This document shows, piece by piece, positions 1 through 6,128 of a stretch of DNA of 18,231 nucleotides. The stretch covers positions 1-18,231 of the forward strand of contig PBMJ01000004.1 in assembly GCA_002722525.1 (NCBI GenBank), in the 5' to 3' direction. Position 1 is the stretch's first letter. Every line of letters begins with the position of its first letter. The notes beneath the pieces are model-generated. The model saw nothing but the letters and a program-made list of their open reading frames with translations. It did no database searches and was not told the origin of the DNA. Origin of the DNA: Acidimicrobiaceae bacterium (GTDB taxonomy: Bacteria; Actinomycetota; Acidimicrobiia; Acidimicrobiales; UBA8592). The position numbers were made by a program, and so were the translations under genes.

Positions 1-8
1 CGTCGCCA

Positions 9-24
9 GTCCTAGGGGGCGCAC
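9..24 (+). repeat. Direct repeat, left copy (16 bp)
   Basis: GTCCTAGGGGGCGCAC is identical to 503-518. The last two bases overlap the first two of the inverted repeat at 23-40. A shorter, diverged relative (GTCGGGGGGCGTAC) sits at 571-584. Confidence 0.85.
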
Positions 25-40
25 CACGAATATAAAACCT
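23..40 (+). repeat. Terminal-type inverted repeat, left arm (18 bp)
   Basis: ACCACGAATATAAAACCT is an exact reverse complement of 483-500. Matching stops abruptly on both sides: base 22 against 501 and base 41 against 482 do not pair. That argues for a defined element end. Confidence 0.85.
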
Positions 41-75
41 CGGCATTCGGCCAACGCGCTTAATTCAGCAAAATG

Positions 76-384
76 TTATGGGAAAGGCTCTATCCTCTCC
101 TGTCTAGCAATTTCTATTGCACGGTCCCCTATCGAATTAGAACTCTCTGCAGTTTCATTTCGCATTAACTCTGACATGTCATCAGTTTCGTCATCAGTTT
201 CGACCCGCAGGTCAGAATTACTAAACCTCTTCTTTAATTGCTTTTCGAGGATATAAAAATCCTCCTCATGAATTTCGGAGTTTTCTTCGGATACTGTAAT
301 TTCTAAATTTTTACATTCCTTCATTAGTTCATCTTTAGAAAGACCGCTATCACGAAAAATATCTAAAATTTTAAACACGTCCAT
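76..384 (-). CDS. Small acidic protein with an IF-2 N-terminal-like domain
   Basis: A protein of 102 aa if it starts at the ATG at 384. An in-frame TTG at 402 would add six residues, but the recognisable domain begins right after the ATG. Residues 3-51 follow the pattern of the IF2_N domain: VFKILDIFRDSGLSKDEL, then a short helix, LEITV, an acidic turn and a closing helix EEDFYILEKQL. In IF-2 this small helical domain is an N-terminal appendage; here it stands alone. The rest is a low-complexity acidic linker (a 12-bp tandem at 179-202 encodes ETDD twice) and a predicted C-terminal helix. It lies inside the repeat-bounded unit 9-518. No strong Shine-Dalgarno is visible. The role is unknown; nucleic-acid or ribosome association is only a guess from the domain. 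It could be a chance resemblance of a short helical segment. Confidence 0.6.
   Translation of the reverse strand: MDVFKILDIFRDSGLSKDELMKECKNLEITVSEENSEIHEEDFYILEKQLKKRFSNSDLRVETDDETDDMSELMRNETAESSNSIGDRAIEIARQERIEPFP
179..202. repeat. 12-bp perfect tandem duplication inside the small gene
   Basis: TCATCAGTTTCG occurs twice back to back (179-190 and 191-202). On the coding (minus) strand it gives the acidic tetrapeptide ETDD twice and keeps frame, which suggests recent slippage in a tolerant linker. Confidence 0.85.
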
Positions 385-450
385 TCTCTGAACATAACCC
401 AAATATCTTCTTGGGGAAATAAAAATATTTAACCCTCACTGTTAAAGGAC

Positions 451-470
451 CCAATAAAAGCGATTATTGG
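451..470. other. Stem-loop within the repeat-bounded unit
   Basis: CCAATAA (451-457) pairs perfectly with TTATTGG (464-470) around a six-base loop. It lies between the small gene and the right inverted repeat. It is AT-rich and lacks an adjoining T-run, so terminator function is not supported. It could be a protein-binding site or a structural feature of the element. Confidence 0.4.
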
Positions 471-482
471 TTGTGCGTCAGC

Positions 483-500
483 AGGTTTTATATTCGTGGT
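483..500 (-). repeat. Terminal-type inverted repeat, right arm (18 bp)
   Basis: AGGTTTTATATTCGTGGT, the exact reverse complement of 23-40. It lies about 100 bases upstream of the small gene's start codon, so it may also be part of that gene's upstream region. Confidence 0.85.
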
Positions 501-502
501 AG

Positions 503-518
503 GTCCTAGGGGGCGCAC
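503..518 (+). repeat. Direct repeat, right copy (16 bp)
   Basis: Exact copy of 9-24, separated from the right inverted repeat by two bases (AG, 501-502). It contains the palindrome CCTAGG, which appears once more at 534-539. Confidence 0.85.
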
Positions 519-751
519 ACCCAGAGATAGAACCTAGGAGAATCTAAAGGGTCTATATCTGAGTTCAAGCGTCGGGGGGCGTACATATACAGCCGAAAGC
601 TAGAATTCAAACCCCAGTAGGAGCATACCCACTTCCGAAATTAGGACGATAATGCCTCTTCCAAGTGAAAAAAGAAGAGTAAATGGAAACAGCCGACCGG
701 AATAGCACTGATATCGACACTCTGGCCGCCTCGACTCGCTAAGTTAGTGAG
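519..751. other. Intergenic stretch upstream of the MscS gene
   Basis: With 385-518 this leaves about 367 bases without a gene. It contains a diverged relative of the direct repeat (571-584) and a third CCTAGG palindrome (534-539). I see no convincing sigma-70 promoter, tRNA-like fold or reading frame with coding character. It may be remnant sequence from repeated insertion at this site. Confidence 0.45.
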
Positions 752-1990
752 ATGATCGTAGCCGCGCCGACCTGGTTCACTGACGAATATCTCGGGATCG
801 AAGTTGAACAGTACATCGGCTTTGGATTGCTCGCAGTCATCGCAACGCTTGTGCACTTCGCATTGTTGCGAGTGATCGCCATATTGGTCCGTCGTCGATA
901 CAGCGGAGAAGATCTGGCGTTTTGGGAAGTGGAGCGACGGCGACTAAATCGCGGAATCCTGCTGCTAACCATAGGGATCACATTGCTCGTTGGATTCCCG
1001 ATGCTCGATTTTGATCCGGAGGTCGAGAACGTCGTAAATCAGATAACCAGCCTGATCTCCGCCCTTGGGGTGCTTCTGATAGCCTATCGCGCCATAGACA
1101 TCTTCATGGATGTACTTGCAAGGCGCGCTAGTGAAACCGAAACGAAGCTCGATGATAGTCTGGTGCCGCTATTGCGGACGTCGCTGCGACTGTTCGTGAC
1201 ATTCGTTGGGATGTTGTTCGTTCTACAGAACCTAGATATCAATGTCTCGTCGCTGATCGCTGGCCTAGGTCTTGGTGGTCTTGCGATCGCGCTGGCAGCA
1301 CAAGATACGGTTCGTAACCTGTTGGGCGGAGTAACGATCTTCGCTGACAAGCCGTTCGAGGTCGGCGACTGGGTCGTCGTCGATGGCGTCGAAGGTACTG
1401 TCGAGGCTGTGGGCTTTCGATCGACTCGTGTGCGTACCTTCTACAACTCTTTGGTGAGCGTGCCGAACGGCAATCTGATGGATAGTGGGATCGACAATAT
1501 GGGTCAGCGTCGTTGGCGGCGGTATAAGACCACGCTTGGAGTCGGGTACCACACCACTACAGATCAGATGCAAGCATTCGTTGAGGGGATTCGGGCCATC
1601 ATCCAGTCCAACCCCGGCATGCGTCAGGACTATTACATCGTCGAGTTCCATGGTTTTGGAGCCACCAGCCTCGATGTGTTGATCTATTGCTTTATTGATG
1701 CTGAAGATTGGAACGAAGAGCTGCGTACCCGGCACGTCCTCAATCTCGATATTATGCGGCTCGCCGAATCACTACAGGTCGACTTCGCTTTCCCCACACA
1801 GACGCTACACATCACCAGGATGCCAGGCCAGCCGCAACAACTACCGCAGATCCCCGACCGGACTCACCTGCGCGAGGTCGTGAACTCGTTCGGTCCGGAT
1901 GGCGAAAGAGGCCAGCGCGTCGATCAGCCAATTACGGACGGCCATGAGAGCGTCCTTGAGAGCCCCTACGCCCAAGCCGACGAAGGTTAA
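752..1990 (+). CDS. MscS-family small-conductance mechanosensitive channel
   Basis: A 412-aa membrane channel that would release solutes on hypo-osmotic shock. Hydrophobic segments lie at about residues 21-46, 67-82, 97-120 and 139-160. The Gly/Ala-rich pore helix follows at about 164-192 (SSLIAGLGLGGLAIALAAQD, then TVRNLLGG). The MscS beta-domain signature is next (DKPFEVGDWVVVDGVEGTV, 199-217, and SVPNG at 236-240), then the alpha/beta cytosolic domain. The polar Pro/Gln-rich tail from about 355 is not part of the conserved fold. It has more transmembrane segments than E. coli MscS (286 aa), as in MscS-like relatives. An in-frame stop at 740-742 and the lack of other initiators make ATG 752 the start, although the ribosome site (GTGAG) is weak. 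Codon use is richer in G/C, especially TCG, GTC and CGN codons, than in the genes that follow, hinting at separate ancestry. Confidence 0.93.
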   Translation: MIVAAPTWFTDEYLGIEVEQYIGFGLLAVIATLVHFALLRVIAILVRRRYSGEDLAFWEVERRRLNRGILLLTIGITLLVGFPMLDFDPEVENVVNQITSLISALGVLLIAYRAIDIFMDVLARRASETETKLDDSLVPLLRTSLRLFVTFVGMLFVLQNLDINVSSLIAGLGLGGLAIALAAQDTVRNLLGGVTIFADKPFEVGDWVVVDGVEGTVEAVGFRSTRVRTFYNSLVSVPNGNLMDSGIDNMGQRRWRRYKTTLGVGYHTTTDQMQAFVEGIRAIIQSNPGMRQDYYIVEFHGFGATSLDVLIYCFIDAEDWNEELRTRHVLNLDIMRLAESLQVDFAFPTQTLHITRMPGQPQQLPQIPDRTHLREVVNSFGPDGERGQRVDQPITDGHESVLESPYAQADEG

Positions 1991-2096
1991 CAAGATCAAA
2001 GACTACGGCCTTTATCTAAGGGGTCTAAGTTTAAGTGTAAGCCCAAGATTCAATCAATCCATGATTGTTACCTCAAAGGATCTATTCCATGACTTC

Positions 2097-2125
2097 TTGT
2101 GAAAAAGAGATCCACTTATTATCAT
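2097..2125 (+). promoter_or_regulatory. Candidate sigma-70 promoter for the dioxygenase unit
   Basis: A -35-like TTGTGA (2097-2102) and a -10-like TATCAT (2120-2125) are separated by 17 bases. Transcription would begin near 2132, just ahead of the ribosome site GGAG (2141-2144). Position and spacing are good, but this is prediction only. Confidence 0.4.
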
Positions 2126-2150
2126 TATCTATTATCAGTTGGAGACCTAC

Positions 2151-2978
2151 ATGAAGATACAGCCACTTAGTGAACACATAGGCGCTGAAATTTCTGGCAT
2201 CCATCTAGACAATCTAAATCAAGATGCAGTAGCTGAAATTAAGCAGGCATGGCTTGAACATAAAGTACTTGTCTTCAGGGATCAGGAGATTTCCACTGAA
2301 GCCCACATAGCGTTCGGGAAAAATTTCGGCGAGCTAGAAATCCACCCTTTCGCAGATAATCTGGAAGACCACCCTGAAATTATCGTATTAGAGGCCGGAG
2401 GTGATTCACCAAGACAAAGTTATAATGCTGCACAGGATTTCCACATAGACGTCTCATTTCGCGAGAAGCCACCCATGGGGTCAATCCTTAGAGGAAAGGT
2501 CATCCCCGCAAAGGGTGGAGATACTCATTTCTCAAATGCTGCAGCAGCCTACGAGAAGCTTCAACCCGAGATAAAAGCCCGCGTCGATGACCTATTTGCC
2601 GTGAACGATTACACGAAAATGTTTGGCCCCACAACGCGATTTAACAGCGAAGAAAGCCACGAAGACAAAATTAAAGAATTCCCTCCCGTTCTTCATCCTG
2701 TCATTCGAACCCACCCAGAGACAAAAAAGCGATCAATCTTTACCAACAACTTTTTCACATCACACATAGAAGGTGTAGACGGAGAAGAAAGCGACTACTT
2801 ACTGAGTAAATTAGCTGAGGCGATTCGTGACATGAGTATCCAATTTAGGGTCCAGTGGGAACCTGAAACTTTTGTCATGTGGGACAATAGGTGCGTACAC
2901 CATGTAGCAACAGATGATTTTCTCCCCTTATTTCGAAGAATGGAACGAGTCACAATCTCTGGCGACCGGCCATATTAG
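2151..2978 (+). CDS. TauD/TfdA-family Fe(II)/2-oxoglutarate-dependent dioxygenase
   Basis: A 275-aa cytosolic non-haem iron hydroxylase of the taurine/2,4-D dioxygenase family. From the chosen ATG, the iron-binding facial triad is visible as H98-x-D100 (FHIDVSF) plus a distal histidine at 250/251 in MWDNRCVHHVA. The 2-oxoglutarate-binding arginine is probably R266 in RRMERVTISGDRP. The N-terminal GAEISGIHL and KVLVFRDQEI stretches and MGSILRG also fit the family, as does the length. ATG 2151 is preferred over a TTG at 2139 because GGAG lies six bases before the ATG. It is the first gene of a same-strand run with a VOC protein and a PhnZ-like HD protein. Known members hydroxylate sulfonates, aryloxyacids, alkyl sulfates or phosphonates; the substrate here cannot be read. 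By position it would hydroxylate the alpha carbon of the compound cleaved by the HD protein (inference). Confidence 0.92.
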   Translation: MKIQPLSEHIGAEISGIHLDNLNQDAVAEIKQAWLEHKVLVFRDQEISTEAHIAFGKNFGELEIHPFADNLEDHPEIIVLEAGGDSPRQSYNAAQDFHIDVSFREKPPMGSILRGKVIPAKGGDTHFSNAAAAYEKLQPEIKARVDDLFAVNDYTKMFGPTTRFNSEESHEDKIKEFPPVLHPVIRTHPETKKRSIFTNNFFTSHIEGVDGEESDYLLSKLAEAIRDMSIQFRVQWEPETFVMWDNRCVHHVATDDFLPLFRRMERVTISGDRPY

Positions 2979-3117
2979 TAAGAAAATCAATTAGCATCCT
3001 GCTGGCTTCAAACTACCTGATACTACTTTACAAGCACTTTATCCACCTATTAGAAAGTCCGCTGACTAGTATTGCCGGAGGCACTGCCTACAATGTACAG
3101 TTGGACTAGGGGTAGTT

Positions 3118-3546
3118 ATGACGCAAATACTTGGCCAATATTGCATCAACGTTCAAGACATCGATAAAGCACTTCAATTTTGGGAAGGGGTGTGCGAGCT
3201 CCGTTTGCAGCACCGTACTGAAATTCCAGGAGTGCTAGAGGCAGTATTACAGGCTGAACAGGGCGGATCTCGAATACAGCTCGCCCAGCACCTTGACAAT
3301 GAAGGACCCATAGACATGGGCACAGCGATGTGGAAAATTTATGTCAATACATCAGACTGTCAACGGCTATATGATCGGGCAATTGCCGCTGGATGCGAAT
3401 CCGTAACAGAACCAACAAAATTAGAACGATGGCCTGTAACCATAGCTTTCGTAAAGGATTTTGACGGATACCTTATTGAGTTCGTCGAACATCACGAGGG
3501 AACACGACCAGGGGTACCCGACCCTAAACAGGACTCTGGCATCTAA
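3118..3546 (+). CDS. VOC-superfamily (glyoxalase/bleomycin-resistance fold) protein
   Basis: A 142-aa protein with the paired beta-alpha-beta-beta-beta modules of vicinal-oxygen-chelate proteins. The first module is ILGQYCINVQDIDKALQFWE (4-23) and the second runs from about 70 and ends in the classic DFDGYLIEFVEH (114-125). Of the usual four metal-ligand positions I can place Q7 and E121. The position where a second histidine is normal (about 71-74, MWKIY) has none, so it may be a weak metal binder or a binding rather than catalytic protein. A ribosome site (AGGGG) precedes ATG 3118. It lies 139 bases after the dioxygenase and 27 before the HD gene, with an unpaired -10-like TACAAT at 3089-3094. 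It probably belongs to the same pathway, as an isomerase, lyase or ring-cleaving enzyme, but its chemistry is not evident. Confidence 0.85.
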   Translation: MTQILGQYCINVQDIDKALQFWEGVCELRLQHRTEIPGVLEAVLQAEQGGSRIQLAQHLDNEGPIDMGTAMWKIYVNTSDCQRLYDRAIAAGCESVTEPTKLERWPVTIAFVKDFDGYLIEFVEHHEGTRPGVPDPKQDSGI

Positions 3547-3573
3547 TAAGGGAATGCCTACTAGGAGTAAATT

Positions 3574-4137
3574 ATGACGGATTCGATTACCCAACCAAAA
3601 GCGACATTTACCTCATTTCAGGAGTCAACTAAAGAAGACTGGGATCTCATCATGTCCCAACGTGGAACCCTGGCTGATTCGTTACCCACTCGAGTACTCC
3701 AACAATTAGAATTGCTTCGAAACGATTACGGAGGTTTCCCTGTCGACAGGCTCGAGCATAGTGTTCAAACAGCAACTCGGGCTGAACGTGACGGCAAAGA
3801 CGATGAATATATTGTTTGTTCACTTATCCATGACGTTGGAGATATTCTCACGCCTCATAATCACCCTGATCTTGCTGCAGCGATCCTAAAGCCTTTTGTT
3901 TCAGAAGCTAACCATTGGATGGTTCAGCATCATGGGATTTTTCAAGGCTACTACTTCTGGCATTATTTAGGAGGAGACCGTAATGCCAGAGATGAATTTC
4001 ATGGGCATGAACACTATGACCACTGTGAAGAATTTTGCGCTCTCTACGATGCTCCGGCCTTTGATCCTTCCTATAAGTCAAATCCCTTAGAACATTACGT
4101 TCCTTTGCTTGAAGATTTCTTCACAGCTAACCCATAA
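3574..4137 (+). CDS. HD-domain protein resembling PhnZ/TmpB mixed-valence di-iron oxygenases
   Basis: A 187-aa cytosolic protein with HD-fold metal ligands in the order seen in PhnZ-like (COG4341) proteins and myo-inositol oxygenase: H62 (LEHSVQTA), H86-D87 (CSLIHDVGD), H95/H97 (TPHNHPDLAA), H119/H120 (VQHHGIFQ) and a late Asp, D159 (ALYDAPAFDP). The last, followed by a Pro-rich turn and a final helix, is typical of the oxygenase branch rather than of cyclic-nucleotide phosphodiesterases. Y52 lies ten residues before the first His, like the substrate-gating Tyr of PhnZ, but the accompanying Glu is not in the expected place. Known relatives split C-P or C-C bonds of hydroxylated substrates with O2. 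The histidine-rich stretch HGHEHYDH (143-150) is unusual and could bind metal. It has a good ribosome site (AGGAG, six bases before ATG) and follows a TauD hydroxylase and a VOC protein. A plain phosphohydrolase remains possible. Confidence 0.8.
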   Translation: MTDSITQPKATFTSFQESTKEDWDLIMSQRGTLADSLPTRVLQQLELLRNDYGGFPVDRLEHSVQTATRAERDGKDDEYIVCSLIHDVGDILTPHNHPDLAAAILKPFVSEANHWMVQHHGIFQGYYFWHYLGGDRNARDEFHGHEHYDHCEEFCALYDAPAFDPSYKSNPLEHYVPLLEDFFTANP

Positions 4138-4169
4138 GAAGTCAACGCTTACAGGAAGTCAAAAGAAAT

Positions 4170-4181
4170 GAAAACGTTTTC
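4170..4181. promoter_or_regulatory. 12-bp perfect palindrome between convergent genes
   Basis: GAAAACGTTTTC is self-complementary with no spacer. It lies between the HD gene and the end of the convergent lipoprotein gene. It could be a dyad protein-binding site; it has no loop, so it is not a terminator hairpin. It may be chance. Confidence 0.25.
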
Positions 4182-4235
4182 GATGCAAGATAACCAAATG
4201 ATTACAGGTCATCTTCAGAAAGCAATTACTAGTGC

Positions 4236-5144
4236 TTAGCAGTCATCCCACATCAAACCTGAAGAGGTTCTTGGGGTACTAACAACTCCATTATCTACTC
4301 TAGAGATCGTCAACGTATAGGGAGCCCCATTCCCCCAGAGGGTAACCCAAACGTTTTGACCATGGAATTCTTGAGAAGTAAACGTATCGCTACTACTGCT
4401 TGCAGAAACTGTATGCGTCTTTGTCACCCACAAAGAAGATGGAGGATTACCGGAACCGACGTTAGCTCGGACATCAAGCTTTACTTGCCATGAGTTAGGG
4501 GCACTGTCAGGGTTGCTCCAGTCGAATTCAACATCTGAGCATGACTTCGTGGTTTGGGTGATCGTCACTGGGGTATAGCTTGATCCTGGTGTTGGTGTAG
4601 GGGAAGGGGTGGATGGTGTTGGCGTTGGATTAGAACCTGGGTTGGGAGAAGGGGTGGACGACGAAGGGTCATCAGGAACGCCCGCCGTACTTAGACCTCT
4701 ATTTTCTAGTTCTGCAAGGTGAGCGTCACGTGTTCCTGACCCGTAAAATCCGTCAGCTGTTATCCCCAAGACTTCCTGCAAGGCTATCGTTTTCTGACTT
4801 TGACCCCATGTGTATGTGTCAATCAAAACGTTTATGATCTCCCCTTCTTCTTCTGACGTTGGGGGAGGTTCATCATCTGGCGTGGGTTCAGGTGTTGACG
4901 TAGCTGTTGGCTCTGGAGTTGGCTCTGGAGTTGGCTCTGATTCAACTGGGGTAGGTGTTTCTTTAGGTTCTTCGGTAGCTGTTGGCGTTTCTGTGGGCTC
5001 ATCTTCGATTAGGACAACATCATCTGCTCCTAGCTCTGTATCAGTGAGAACCTCATCATCACATGAGTCACCACCACAGGCATAGGCAGCCAAAACAACT
5101 AGCGCCAACAGGCCTACTAAAGCTTTTTTTCGAGGAACTGGCAC
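4236..5144 (-). CDS. Putative lipoprotein with peptidoglycan-binding-like module and Pro/Thr-rich linkers
   Basis: A 302-aa exported protein. Residues 5-22 form a basic-plus-hydrophobic signal (RKKALVGLLALVVLAAYA) ending at C23, a plausible lipidation site, though the -3 residue is Ala rather than Leu. A low-complexity Pro/Thr/Glu linker covers about 49-100. Residues about 113-150 (TIALQEVLGITADGFYGSGT, then RDAHLAELENRG) match the short helical PG_binding_1 type repeat. A second Pro/Ser/Thr linker spans 158-190. The last 110 residues form a beta-rich Trp-containing domain that I do not recognise, with C202 and C302 at its ends, which could form a disulfide. It is convergent with the HD gene and divergent from the SDR gene. 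It would sit on the outer face of the membrane, anchored by lipid and touching the wall or envelope. The ligand of the C-terminal domain is unknown. Confidence 0.8.
   Translation of the reverse strand: MPVPRKKALVGLLALVVLAAYACGGDSCDDEVLTDTELGADDVVLIEDEPTETPTATEEPKETPTPVESEPTPEPTPEPTATSTPEPTPDDEPPPTSEEEGEIINVLIDTYTWGQSQKTIALQEVLGITADGFYGSGTRDAHLAELENRGLSTAGVPDDPSSSTPSPNPGSNPTPTPSTPSPTPTPGSSYTPVTITQTTKSCSDVEFDWSNPDSAPNSWQVKLDVRANVGSGNPPSSLWVTKTHTVSASSSSDTFTSQEFHGQNVWVTLWGNGAPYTLTISRVDNGVVSTPRTSSGLMWDDC
4909..4938. repeat. Short in-frame 12-bp minisatellite in the lipoprotein linker
   Basis: GGCTCTGGAGTT repeats about two and a half times (4909-4920, 4921-4932, then a partial copy). On the minus strand it encodes a Pro-Thr-Pro-Glu type linker, so copy number may vary without breaking frame. 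Confidence 0.75.
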
Positions 5145-5234
5145 AGAAATACTTTAGAGCATTTCAAATCAGAAGTCCGCGCAGGTAGCTTCTTTCTTCC
5201 TTTCATTTACAAAAGGCAGCTGTGGTAGCCAAAA

Positions 5235-5263
5235 TTGACTGGAATTTAGCTTCTATATATGCT
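5235..5263 (+). promoter_or_regulatory. Candidate sigma-70 promoter for the SDR gene
   Basis: TTGACT (5235-5240) and TATGCT (5258-5263) are separated by 17 bases, putting the transcript start near 5270. This lies downstream of the in-frame GTG at 5222 and so supports ATG 5294 as the true start. Confidence 0.45.
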
Positions 5264-5293
5264 GGTCATCGTTTCTATCAGGTAGGTGGTTTT

Positions 5294-6103
5294 ATGGGAG
5301 TTGAAGGTTTACGTTTCGTTATTACTGGTGGCGCAGCCGGCATTGGTGAAGCAACAGCACAAGTAGCAGCTAGCAAAGGAGCCAGCGTTGTATTAGCTGA
5401 TATTACAGACGAAGCTGGAGAGGCCGTAGCGGCTGGGATCCGCGATAACGGAGGGAAAGCGCACTACGTCCATTGTGATGTGACCTCACCGGAAGATGTC
5501 CAAAATCTCATGGAGCAAGCAGCCAATCAATTCGGGGGCATAGATGTCATGCACAACAATGCCGGAATCCATGAAACAGGAATCGCCGACCCCGCAAACT
5601 GTGACCTTGAAAATATGTCTGTTGATACGTTTAGAAAAGTCCTCGAAGTAAACGCTACAGGGCCGTGGCTTTGCTCAAAGTATGCATTGCCGTACTTAAA
5701 GGAGAGCGAGTTACCATCGATCATTAATGCTGGATCAGTTGGTTCAGTTTCCGCATATCCATTGTGTATCGCCTATGGCACATCGAAAGGCGGTATTAGG
5801 CTTCAGACTCAAAATCTTGCTGTCGATCTAGCGAAATACGGTATTCGGGTGAACTGTTATGGCCCTACTGCTATTGCTACTTCCATGGTTACAGAATTTG
5901 TAAAACAAGCTGAAGATCCTGTTGCGTTTGAGAAGAGTATGACTGGCAAGGGGTTAATCCCCCGCCTTGGATATCCAGAAGAGGTAGCTGAACTTGTCTG
6001 TTTCTTAGCAAGTCCAGAAGCTGGCTTCATCAACGGAACCTACATTCCCATTGATGGTGGGCAGCTTGCGTGGCATGGGCACATCGATGAACTCAACCTC
6101 TAA
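5294..6103 (+). CDS. Classical short-chain dehydrogenase/reductase (SDR)
   Basis: A 269-aa NAD(P)-dependent oxidoreductase of the FabG-like group. The cofactor motif TGGAAGIG is at 11-18. D37 after the second strand (VVLADI) favours NAD over NADP. NNAG is at 88-91, and the catalytic set is N120, S148 and Y161-x-x-x-K165 (AYGTSKGG). The C-terminal NGTYIPIDGGQ is typical. A longer reading frame from GTG 5222 would add 24 residues that do not resemble the family. ATG 5294 has AGGTGG a few bases upstream and starts two residues before the core fold. The methyltransferase gene begins 25 bases later, so the two are probably co-transcribed. The substrate is unknown. Confidence 0.93.
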   Translation: MGVEGLRFVITGGAAGIGEATAQVAASKGASVVLADITDEAGEAVAAGIRDNGGKAHYVHCDVTSPEDVQNLMEQAANQFGGIDVMHNNAGIHETGIADPANCDLENMSVDTFRKVLEVNATGPWLCSKYALPYLKESELPSIINAGSVGSVSAYPLCIAYGTSKGGIRLQTQNLAVDLAKYGIRVNCYGPTAIATSMVTEFVKQAEDPVAFEKSMTGKGLIPRLGYPEEVAELVCFLASPEAGFINGTYIPIDGGQLAWHGHIDELNL

Positions 6104-6128
6104 AGAACTACTGGGTTAGAGCATTTTC

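Larger units (their letters stand above)
9..518. mobile_element. Putative non-autonomous element or recombination cassette bounded by inverted and direct repeats
   Basis: The unit has matched ends. An 18-bp sequence (ACCACGAATATAAAACCT, 23-40) recurs exactly as its reverse complement at 483-500. Outside it, a 16-bp sequence (GTCCTAGGGGGCGCAC) occurs in direct orientation at 9-24 and 503-518. An inverted arm inside a direct flank is the layout of terminal inverted repeats inside a target-site duplication. Sixteen bases is long for a duplication, so paired recombinase core sites are an alternative. The interior holds one small gene (76-384, minus) and no transposase or integrase, so any mobility would have to be supplied in trans. 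The window starts 8 bases left of the first repeat, so a larger element cannot be excluded. Confidence 0.5.

Noticed and set aside
1..520. Integron-type cassette (attC site)
   Set aside because: The inverted repeats lack the paired core boxes of attC sites and there is no integrase; the ends look like terminal inverted repeats.
480..620. Possible tmRNA 3' end or tRNA-like remnant near the right repeat (GAGTTCAAGC, AATTCAAACCCC)
   Set aside because: The T-loop-like strings lack pairing stems and there is no acceptor or resume-codon region; coincidence is more likely.
641..856. 71-aa minus-strand reading frame in front of and inside the channel gene
   Set aside because: It overlaps the well-supported MscS start on the opposite strand and has no family resemblance or ribosome site.
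1265..1735. 156-aa minus-strand reading frame inside the channel gene
   Set aside because: It is antisense to conserved MscS sequence; the long open frame is a by-product of the GC-richer codon use.
2051..2067. Six-base-pair hairpin (CAATCA/TGATTG) after the channel gene
   Set aside because: It is AT-rich, short and has no T-run, so it does not support a terminator.
4909..4938. Short tandem repeat considered as a CRISPR-like array
   Set aside because: It is a back-to-back 12-bp coding minisatellite with no spacers. No CRISPR array was seen anywhere in the window.
4810..5085. Ser/Val/Gly-repeat reading frame on the plus strand
   Set aside because: It is the antisense image of the Pro/Thr-rich linker of the lipoprotein, whose repeats keep several frames open.
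5222..5293. N-terminal extension of the SDR from GTG 5222
   Set aside because: The candidate promoter 5235-5263 lies inside it, the residues do not match the family, and ATG 5294 has a good ribosome site.
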